DNA of 5,233 bases from Gammaproteobacteria bacterium (GTDB taxonomy: Bacteria > Pseudomonadota > Gammaproteobacteria > S012-40), in NCBI GenBank assembly GCA_015491615.1, contig WFVN01000188.1, positions 1-5,233 of the forward strand. Reading direction: 5' to 3'. Numbering within the stretch: position 1 is the first letter of the stretch; each line of letters starts with the position of its first letter. A program made the position numbers and the translations under genes. Positions 1 to 4,888 of this stretch are shown here, one piece after another. The notes under the pieces were generated by a model. The model was given only the letters and a program-made list of their open reading frames with translations. It was not told the origin of the DNA and searched no databases.

Positions 1-798
1 GCCCGTCCCCTCTCCGCCGAGGCGCTGCTGCCCCCCGAGCCCATCACCGTGGTCCTCTCGCAGCAGGGTTGGATCCGCGCCGCCAAGGGGCACGAGGTGG
101 ACCCCGCGGCCCTCAAGTACAAGGCCGGCGACGGCCCCTTGGCCTGCCTGCGCATGCGCAGCAACGAGCCCCTGGTGGTGCTGGATTCCACCGGCCGCAG
201 CTACACCCTGCCGAGGCCCGGGGAGCTGCCCTCCGCCAAGGGCTACGGCGAACCCCTCACCTCCACCCTGACGCCGCCCTCCGGGGCCCGTTTCGTGGGC
301 CTGGTGGCCGGCGCCGACGGGGATCGAGTCCTCCTGGGCAGCGATTTCGGCTACGCCTTCGTCGCCCGTCTGGCCGACCTGCTCAGCAGCCACAAGAAGG
401 GCAAGGCGGTGCTCACCGTCCCCGAGGGGGCGCAGGTCCTGCCGCCACGGCGCCTCGCCGATCCCGAAAAAGACTGGGTGGCGGCGGCCACCCACACCGG
501 CCACCTGTTGCTGGTGCCGGCGACCGAGCTGCCCGAGCGCCCCAAGGGCAAGGGGGTGCGCCTCATCCAGATCCCCGGCGAGCGTGCCCGGGGCCGCGAG
601 GAGTTCGTGGTGGACTGGGTGGTGCTGCGAGCGGAAGAGGCCCTGCGCGTGCAGGCCGGCCAGCGCCACCGCCTCCTCGAGGGCGACGATCTGCGCCACT
701 ACCTGGGACAGCGGGGCAAGCGCGGGCTCAAGCTGCCGCGCGGTTTCCAGAAGGTGAAGCGCCTGCAGGTGGAAAGACGCGACCCTTGCGCCCCGTGA
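1..798 (+). CDS. parC: DNA topoisomerase IV subunit A (ParC), C-terminal part, 5' truncated by window edge
   Basis: ParC pairs with ParE to form topoisomerase IV, which decatenates daughter chromosomes in the cytoplasm. The reading frame is open from base 1 and ends at TGA 796-798, leaving 265 residues. These match the C-terminal beta-pinwheel DNA-binding domain; the catalytic Tyr and winged-helix core lie outside the window. Recalled E. coli ParC aligns along the whole length: WIRAAKGH (window residues 24-31), DSTGRSY (62-68), LPSAKGYGEPLT (77-88), SDFGYAFV (114-121), GKAVLTVPEGAQVLPP (134-149), LPERPKGKG (177-185) and the terminal QRGKRGLKLPRGFQ (237-250). LPSAKGYGEPLT occupies the place of a degenerate GyrA box; no canonical QRRGGKG box is present, which favours ParC over GyrA. 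The C-terminus is within a few residues of the E. coli end, so the protein is complete at this side. It converges on the lipoprotein gene with a 58-base gap. Nothing suggests a broken gene. Confidence 0.96.
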   Translation, partial: ARPLSAEALLPPEPITVVLSQQGWIRAAKGHEVDPAALKYKAGDGPLACLRMRSNEPLVVLDSTGRSYTLPRPGELPSAKGYGEPLTSTLTPPSGARFVGLVAGADGDRVLLGSDFGYAFVARLADLLSSHKKGKAVLTVPEGAQVLPPRRLADPEKDWVAAATHTGHLLLVPATELPERPKGKGVRLIQIPGERARGREEFVVDWVVLRAEEALRVQAGQRHRLLEGDDLRHYLGQRGKRGLKLPRGFQKVKRLQVERRDPCAP

Positions 799-810
799 GG
801 GGCGCCTCTT
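788..810 (+). terminator. Hairpin at the end of parC, possible intrinsic terminator
   Basis: A perfect 7-bp GC-only stem, GCGCCCC (788-794) and GGGGCGC (799-805), closes on the four-base loop GTGA (795-798), a GNRA-type tetraloop. The loop contains the parC stop codon TGA. It is followed by CTCTT, a poor U-tract, so termination efficiency is uncertain. On the opposite strand no U-tract follows the stem, so it would serve parC rather than the convergent lipoprotein gene. It could instead be a 3'-end stabilising hairpin. Confidence 0.45.
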
Positions 811-856
811 CATCGCTCATGGCACGCCGGGCTTTCCCTCTGGGGAGGAGGATGCG

Positions 857-3800
857 TCAGGGTTGGGTGTCAGGATAGATGCCCCAGAAAGCGTATGCCC
901 CAGAGGCCGGATCCCGGACAGCGTAGAGGATGACGAAGTCGCCGTCGTTGTTCACGGCCTCTGGCAATTGCAGGCCGGCGATCACGCCCGTCCCCCCGGG
1001 GAGAGGCACTCCTTGGCCCCCTTCTCCCAAAGTCTTGTCGACGAGGCGGGTGGCGGTGGGGCTGGGGTTCGTGTAGCTGGTGTCGATCCACTCGCGCAGG
1101 TCCGCAGGTGTGGGCTCGCCTTGATAGAAGGCGATGTCCGTCACGTTCACTGCGCGGTTGCTGAGGTTGACGATGAGGAGGCTGAAACGGGTACCTGCGG
1201 GGAGGAGGTTAGCGGTGACCGGATCGAGCACCCAGGCGCGCCCGGTGAACAGGTAGGAGAGGCTTTCCACCACCAGTACGGGCATGCGGCGAACGAAGGT
1301 GAGATTGCCGTCGGCGCTTTCCACTTCGGCGCGCACGTCGATAACGGCCAAGGGATTGCCTTCATCAACCGACCGGGTGAGGCAGCCGGGGCTGGCGAGG
1401 GTGGTCTCGACCACGCCGCCGGTGGTGGTGAGAGAGCGTTCATCTTGGGTGCCGTCGGGGTAAGTGAGGGTGACGGTGACGGGGGTGCCGTCGGGAACCT
1501 CCGTCTCCTCGCCCAGGGCGTGTACGCGCACGCGCAAGGTGGTCTGGTCCTGGGGTAAGGGCGTGGCGCCCTCGGGCAGGCAGGCACCGGTCTTGAAATC
1601 CACGATGGCGTTGGGTTCGGCGATGAGGCTGAGGCCGGCCACCGCTTGCGGGTCGTCGGTGACGATCACGGTGACGGTGGCGGTCTTGTCGCCGAAACTC
1701 GCCTGCACCGTGGTCTCGCCGAGGGAGAGGCCGGTGACCCGGCCTTCCCGCCCGCTACCGTTACTCACCGGGGCGACGGTGGGGTCGAGACTGGTCCAGA
1801 CGACTTGGTTGGTGAGGTTCTGGAAGCTGACGATGTCGCCCTCGTCTTCGAAACGTCCGATGGCAGCGAAGGACCGTTCGCCTCCCAAGGGGACGGTGAG
1901 GGGAGCGGGAGTGATGTCGATGGCGGTCAGGCGGGCGCCGGTGACGGTGACCGGGAGAGTGTTTTCCACCTCGCCCAGACGCATGGTGAGGGTGGTGGTG
2001 CCGGGGGCCGCGCCCAGCAACCAGGGACCGTCGTCCAGGTGCAGGAGGGTGGCGGTGGCCTCGTCGCTCAGGCTCAGGGTGACCTCGCCGGTGAGGTCCT
2101 GGCGGCGGTTGTCACCATAGAGACCTTCGATGCGCAGGGGGCGTCGGGTGCCGCTGGCGAGAGTGAGTTCGTTGAGGTCGTTACCGTCTTCGTCCACCAG
2201 AGCGAGGCCGTCCAGGGGGGTGTCCACGACGGTGATCTGGAGGAGGGCGGTACGCGGGGTGCCCTGGTCGTCGTAACGCACGCCCACCACCGTCTGCCCG
2301 GCGCCCACGGTGGTGAAGCGACCGGGGGTGTCCGGGTCGGGGATGAGGACAGCGGTGTCGCCGCTGCGCCAGGTGGCCTGCCCGGTGAGATCCACTTCGC
2401 GGCCGTCTTCGGTTTGGCCGATGGCGCGCAGGGTGAGTTCGGTGCCGAGGATGATGGTGGTGTCGTCGGCGTCGATGCGCAGGTCGGTGATGGGGGTCTC
2501 GTCGATGATCGCCGTGGCCTCGCCGCGTTGTCCTTTCAGGACGGCGACGACGGTGACCCGGCCCGTGGCCAAGGGGGTGAGGCGGCCGTCGGAAGCAATA
2601 TGGGCGCGCTCGGGGTCGTCCACCGTCCAGTCCACGACCGTGCTGAGGTCGCGCAGGCGGCCGTCGCTATAGTGGCCAATGGCCTGGAAGGGGAAGGTCT
2701 CCCCCACCCGAACGTGGGCTTCCGCGGGGCTGAGCTCGATGTTTTCCAAGGTCGCGGGGGTGATGGTCAAGTCCAGGGTATCGCTGAGCCCACCCAGGCG
2801 GGCGGTGATGCGCGCCTGGCCAGTGGCGAGGGCGGTGAGGCGACCGCGGTCGTCGTCCCCGTTGCCGACGAGGGCGAGGGTGGGATCGTCCACGGACCAG
2901 CCCACCGAGGTGGTGACTTCCCGCCGCTGGCCGTCGTCGTAACGGGCGAAAGCCCGGAGGGAGAGAGTTTGGCCGACGGCCAGCGACAGGGTCGGAGTGG
3001 TGATTTCCAAGGACTGCGGTCGGGGCGTAGGGACGGTGACGGTCATGCGTATGGCGAAGTCGTCCCAGCGGGCGACGAGGGTTGTCTCTCCCGGGGCGAG
3101 GGCGACGACGTCCCTCCCTTCGACGGTGGCCACGGTGGGATCGGCGCTGACCCAGTCCAAGGGGATGTCGAAGGGGAGAGGGGTGAGTTCGCCGTCGACC
3201 TCGTACCAGGCGACGAGATCGGGGCGGTGACGTTCGCCCACGCGCAGGGTGACGGCCTCCGTCCCCACGTCCAGGGCCCGCAGGGTCGCGGCATGGCGGT
3301 TCACGGTGGCGCGGACGGTGAGATCGCCGAACGCGGCTTCTAGGGTGAGGGTACCGGCCAGGTCGGGGTCAGCGGTGGCCATGATCCGCCCGGGCCGATC
3401 GGGGTCGAGGGTTGCGCCTTGACCCTGGAGGACCCATTGGGCGGAGTCGGTGAGGTCCACGGTACGTTCGCCTTCGTCCACTCCTTGGAGGCGGAATTGG
3501 ATTGGTTGGCCGGGGTAGAGGTCGGCCGCGGGCGGGTCCAACAGCAATCGCACGAGGGCGGCGTCGCGCACCACCACGGGCACGGTGAGCACCAGATCGC
3601 CATAGCGTACCACCAGGTTCGTACGTCCCGGGTTGGTGGCGACGAGTTCGCCGGGACGAACGGACACGGTATTCCCGTCCGTCACCTCCCATTGGCTGCG
3701 GTCGGTGAGATCTATCGTGCTGCCGTCGCTGCGGATGCCGAAGACGCGGATCGTTTCGCGCGCGCCCGGCGCCAAATCGAGACTCGTATCGCCGTCCACC

Positions 3801-3940
3801 GACAGAGACAGGGCGACGACGGAGGTGTCGGAAGGCGGTGGCGCGGGTGCGCCCCTTCCACCGGAACGCCCACAAGCGGCCAGTGCCATCGTCAGGTACG
3901 CCAGGAGCAGGACACGAAGAAAAGAGGAAAGACGAGGCAT
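857..3940 (-). CDS. Large predicted lipoprotein with tandem bacterial Ig-like (BIG2-type) repeats
   Basis: This 1027-residue protein is predicted to be exported by Sec, lipidated and displayed at the cell envelope; its specific role is unknown. Residues 1-22 form a lipoprotein signal peptide with lipobox LAAC, so Cys23 would be acylated. Gly24 follows, not Asp, which favours outer-membrane sorting. A Gly/Pro/Ala-rich linker (24-40) leads to eight Ig-like repeats of about 85-95 residues (about 41-764). Each has a G-centred early strand, a DG-type turn, a WxxxDP-like core and a closing TVTV-type strand, as in BIG2 domains. A larger Ig-like module follows (about 766-890, with Cys787 and Cys853), then an unrecognised region (about 891-1027). 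The start is fixed by the signal peptide. No Shine-Dalgarno sits at normal spacing: the nearest, GAGG, is 16 bases from the ATG. The start lies 8 bases beyond the stop of the upstream 93-residue gene, suggesting translational coupling. Known BIG2 proteins include intimin-like adhesins, but this one lacks a visible beta-barrel or LysM. An adhesin or structural surface protein is inference. Confidence 0.88.
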   Translation of the reverse strand: MPRLSSFLRVLLLAYLTMALAACGRSGGRGAPAPPPSDTSVVALSLSVDGDTSLDLAPGARETIRVFGIRSDGSTIDLTDRSQWEVTDGNTVSVRPGELVATNPGRTNLVVRYGDLVLTVPVVVRDAALVRLLLDPPAADLYPGQPIQFRLQGVDEGERTVDLTDSAQWVLQGQGATLDPDRPGRIMATADPDLAGTLTLEAAFGDLTVRATVNRHAATLRALDVGTEAVTLRVGERHRPDLVAWYEVDGELTPLPFDIPLDWVSADPTVATVEGRDVVALAPGETTLVARWDDFAIRMTVTVPTPRPQSLEITTPTLSLAVGQTLSLRAFARYDDGQRREVTTSVGWSVDDPTLALVGNGDDDRGRLTALATGQARITARLGGLSDTLDLTITPATLENIELSPAEAHVRVGETFPFQAIGHYSDGRLRDLSTVVDWTVDDPERAHIASDGRLTPLATGRVTVVAVLKGQRGEATAIIDETPITDLRIDADDTTIILGTELTLRAIGQTEDGREVDLTGQATWRSGDTAVLIPDPDTPGRFTTVGAGQTVVGVRYDDQGTPRTALLQITVVDTPLDGLALVDEDGNDLNELTLASGTRRPLRIEGLYGDNRRQDLTGEVTLSLSDEATATLLHLDDGPWLLGAAPGTTTLTMRLGEVENTLPVTVTGARLTAIDITPAPLTVPLGGERSFAAIGRFEDEGDIVSFQNLTNQVVWTSLDPTVAPVSNGSGREGRVTGLSLGETTVQASFGDKTATVTVIVTDDPQAVAGLSLIAEPNAIVDFKTGACLPEGATPLPQDQTTLRVRVHALGEETEVPDGTPVTVTLTYPDGTQDERSLTTTGGVVETTLASPGCLTRSVDEGNPLAVIDVRAEVESADGNLTFVRRMPVLVVESLSYLFTGRAWVLDPVTANLLPAGTRFSLLIVNLSNRAVNVTDIAFYQGEPTPADLREWIDTSYTNPSPTATRLVDKTLGEGGQGVPLPGGTGVIAGLQLPEAVNNDGDFVILYAVRDPASGAYAFWGIYPDTQP
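1271..1643 (-). other. Ninth, larger Ig-like module with a cysteine pair (residues about 766-890)
   Basis: Residues about 766-890 begin like the other repeats (AVAGLSLIAEP) but differ inside. TLRVRVHALGEE, VPDGTPVTVTLTYPDG and the later VVETTLASPG resemble the bacterial Ig-like group 1 or invasin-type pattern, in which a 'DGTPV' turn precedes a strand. Cys787 and Cys853 could form a disulfide in an oxidising envelope compartment. The family assignment is by eye. Confidence 0.5.
1649..3820 (-). repeat. Eight tandem, diverged Ig-like (BIG2-type) protein repeats
   Basis: Approximate residue limits are R1 41-127, R2 128-217, R3 218-306, R4 308-397, R5 397-483, R6 484-574, R7 575-669 and R8 670-764. 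Each opens with an alternating hydrophobic strand such as LENIELSP or LTAIDITP. Most continue with a Gly-containing turn (VGQTLSLRA, VGETFPFQA), a DG or EDG turn, a Trp-containing segment (WVSADPTVA, WSVDDPTLA, WTVDDPERA, WTSLDPTVA) and a final ATG- or APG-type turn (LALAPGETTLVA is typical in pattern). R4, R5, R3 and R8 are closest to the family pattern; R1, R2, R6 and R7 are more divergent. DNA-level identity between units is low apart from recurring GTGACGGTGAC-like stretches coding TVTV, so the array is old rather than recently amplified. Confidence 0.85.
3872..3940 (-). other. Lipoprotein signal peptide and lipobox (residues 1-23)
   Basis: The N-terminus has a short basic region (Arg3, Arg9), a hydrophobic core from Val10 to about Leu20, and LAAC ending at Cys23. 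This is the classic signal peptidase II site. Only three cysteines occur in the whole protein (23, 787, 853), and the first is exactly at the expected position. Confidence 0.88.
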
Positions 3941-3943
3941 GGT

Positions 3944-3957
3944 GATCGTTAGCGATC
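3944..3957 (-). other. Small inverted repeat across the intercistronic junction
   Basis: GATCG (3944-3948) and CGATC (3953-3957) flank the four bases TTAG, which hold the stop codon (TAA on the minus strand) of the 93-residue gene. In mRNA this would be a 5-bp hairpin just before the lipoprotein start, where a Shine-Dalgarno would normally sit. It may help couple translation of the two genes, but so short a stem can occur by chance. Confidence 0.3.
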
Positions 3958-4230
3958 CTCGAGGGGAGGCAAGGGTTCCAAGGCGAGAAACTCGGCGGAA
4001 AAGACCCCGGAGCTGGGGTCGAGCACAGGCACGGTGTAGGTCACCGGCACCCGCCGGTGGGCCTCTCCATGCTGATCAGGCTGAATGGTACTGTGGGCTT
4101 CCATATCCATCAGCACCAGGCTGGGGCCATCCTCCAGAACCTCCACCACCTGACACTCGCAATCCATGTGCAACACCCGCAAGCCGATCATGCCTCGCAG
4201 TTGGTCCAGGGTGATGGACAAGGTCTGCAT
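3949..4230 (-). CDS. Uncharacterised 93-residue protein
   Basis: I do not recognise this family. It is a complete small soluble protein with no signal peptide or membrane segment, so probably cytoplasmic. The ATG at 4228-4230 is preceded by a strong Shine-Dalgarno, GAGGAGG, five bases upstream, which makes this a confident gene. The N-terminal half (about residues 10-42) alternates glycines and hydrophobic strands: LRGMIGLRVL, then a CxC pair (Cys24, Cys26) in HMDCEC, then QVVEVLEDGPSLVLMD. This rhythm looks like a small SH3-like or KOW-like beta-barrel, in which a strand, a turn and 'EDGPSLVL' follow one another. The middle is rich in His (45, 54, 58) and polar residues, and the C-terminus is acidic and Pro/Leu-rich (LALEPLPPLEDR). 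It is the first gene of a probable operon with the lipoprotein, 8 bases downstream. A metal-binding role for CxC plus the His residues is only a possibility. Confidence 0.8.
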   Translation of the reverse strand: MQTLSITLDQLRGMIGLRVLHMDCECQVVEVLEDGPSLVLMDMEAHSTIQPDQHGEAHRRVPVTYTVPVLDPSSGVFSAEFLALEPLPPLEDR

Positions 4231-4235
4231 CGCAA

Positions 4236-4242
4236 CCTCCTC
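4236..4242 (-). promoter_or_regulatory. Shine-Dalgarno of the 93-residue gene
   Basis: On the minus strand the sequence reads GAGGAGG, then five bases, then ATG. It is the strongest ribosome binding site in the window and fixes the start of this gene. Confidence 0.8.
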
Positions 4243-4264
4243 GGTGGCCGCCGGCCGGGACTCA

Positions 4265-4304
4265 CCCTATACTGTCGCCTCTCTCACAGAGGCTTTATAT
4301 AGGG
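4265..4304. promoter_or_regulatory. Nested dyad symmetry in the divergent intergenic region, possible operator
   Basis: Outer arms CCCTATA (4265-4271) and TATAGGG (4298-4304) enclose inner arms GCCTCT (4277-4282) and AGAGGC (4288-4293), with CTCAC as the central loop. Thirteen paired positions are split into two sets with nearly equal spacers (5 and 4 bases). It lies between two divergent genes, in the only AT-rich patch of the window, and overlaps the -10-like hexamers of both directions. It fits a binding site for a dimeric regulator, or two regulator half-sites. No regulator gene is in view. Confidence 0.4.
4268..4273 (+). promoter_or_regulatory. Candidate -10 element for the phosphatase gene
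   Basis: TATACT matches the -10 consensus in five of six positions, but the hexamer 17 bases upstream (TGGCCG) is a poor -35. The start would be near 4280, giving a leader of about 80 bases. A second AT-rich hexamer, TATATA at 4296-4301, with TGTCGC at 4273-4278, is an alternative. Either choice overlaps the divergent minus-strand promoter. Confidence 0.25.
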
Positions 4305-4324
4305 CAATTGAGCGGCCAGGTCCA
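4296..4324 (-). promoter_or_regulatory. Candidate sigma70-type promoter for the 93-residue protein/lipoprotein operon
   Basis: On the minus strand TGGACC (4319-4324, four of six matches to TTGACA) is followed after 17 bases by TATATA (4296-4301). Transcription would start near 4289 and give a leader of about 59 bases before the ATG. The -10 coincides with the right arm of the nested dyad, so the promoter could be repressed by whatever binds there. Confidence 0.4.
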
Positions 4325-4349
4325 TCCATGACGACCCGGCCGTGACTTC

Positions 4350-4354
4350 GGGAG
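4350..4354 (+). promoter_or_regulatory. Shine-Dalgarno of the phosphatase gene, decides the start
   Basis: GGGAG lies five bases before the ATG at 4360. An in-frame GTG at 4342 would add six residues (MTSGVQ), but the Shine-Dalgarno would then be inside the gene. The family normally begins only a few residues before the active-site loop, so ATG 4360 is preferred. Confidence 0.7.
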
Positions 4355-4359
4355 TTCAA

Positions 4360-4836
4360 ATGACACGTATTTTGTTCGTTTGTATGGGCAACATCTGCCG
4401 TTCGCCCACCGCCGAGGCCGTGTTCCGCACCCTGGCGACGGAGCGCGGCCTGGAACACCTCGTGGAGATCGATTCCGCTGGCACGCATGCCTACCACGTG
4501 GGCGAGGCACCCGACCCCCGTGCTCGGCGGGCCGCCGCCAAACGGGGGGTGACCATGGACGATTTGCGTGCCCGGCGCGTGGAGGCAGCCGATTTCGAAC
4601 GTTTCGATCTGATCCTCGCCATGGACGAGGACAACTTGCGCATCCTGGAGGATCTGTGCCCGGACGAGCATCGGCACAAACTGCGCTTGTTCCTCGACTT
4701 CGCCGCCGACGTGGAGGTGCGTGAAGTGCCCGATCCGTACTACGGTGGCCAAAAAGGCTTCGAGTACGTGCTCGATTTGGTGGAGAAGGCCGCCGAGGGG
4801 CTGTTGGAGGAGATCACCCACCACCAGAGGGGGTGA
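4360..4836 (+). CDS. Low-molecular-weight protein tyrosine phosphatase
   Basis: This enzyme hydrolyses phosphotyrosine on proteins in the cytoplasm through a cysteinyl-phosphate intermediate. The 158-residue product has the usual family length. The P-loop CX5R is at the N-terminus as FVCMGNICRSPTAE, with nucleophile Cys8, Arg14 and the supporting Ser15. The general acid is Asp125 in VPDPYYGG (123-130), followed by the paired Tyr127-Tyr128 of the substrate groove. Other family landmarks are IDSAGT (37-42), HVGEAPDPRA (46-55) and DFERFDLILAMDEDN (78-92). All catalytic residues are present. Close relatives are called PtpA, Wzb, Etp or YfkJ/YwlE in different species; those next to a tyrosine kinase and capsule genes control exopolysaccharide export, but no kinase or polysaccharide gene is in view, so the substrate cannot be named. 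The gene is divergent from the 93-residue gene and convergent with the RNase E-like gene. In Pseudomonas I recall a homologue in the rne-murB-ptpA-kdsB neighbourhood. Confidence 0.96.
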   Translation: MTRILFVCMGNICRSPTAEAVFRTLATERGLEHLVEIDSAGTHAYHVGEAPDPRARRAAAKRGVTMDDLRARRVEAADFERFDLILAMDEDNLRILEDLCPDEHRHKLRLFLDFAADVEVREVPDPYYGGQKGFEYVLDLVEKAAEGLLEEITHHQRG

Positions 4837-4881
4837 ACCTCCATCCGCAGGAACAGGCCCCCGGAGGTCATTCATCGGGGC
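4837..4881. terminator. Weak inverted repeats in the convergent gap between the phosphatase and RNase E-like genes
   Basis: ACCTCC (4837-4842) can pair with GGAGGT (4863-4868) across a 20-base loop, and GCCCC (4857-4861) can pair with GGGGC (4877-4881) across 15 bases. The two are mutually exclusive in part, and neither is followed by a U-tract on either strand. They are the only candidates for ending transcription between these convergent genes. Confidence 0.2.
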
Positions 4882-4888
4882 TTCTCGA

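Noticed and set aside
837..848. CCTC-TGGG-GAGG as a terminator for the lipoprotein gene
   Set aside because: Only a 4-bp stem with no U-tract on the minus strand.
69..878. A 269-codon plus-strand frame overlapping parC
   Set aside because: Arg/Gly/Pro-rich shadow in the +3 frame (relative to parC) of a well-matched ParC domain.
1440..3060. Recurring GTGACGGTGAC-like DNA motifs as a tandem DNA repeat or array
   Set aside because: They occur at irregular intervals where the Ig-like repeats code for TVTV-type beta strands, so protein constraint explains them.
1646..3343. A 565-codon plus-strand open frame antisense to the lipoprotein gene
   Set aside because: It is Gly/Val/Asp-rich without domain logic, lies opposite a gene with a clear signal peptide and repeats, and such frames are common opposite GC-rich genes.
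4342..4359. GTG start adding six residues to the phosphatase
   Set aside because: The Shine-Dalgarno GGGAG lies downstream of it and correctly spaced for ATG 4360, and the family length fits the shorter form.
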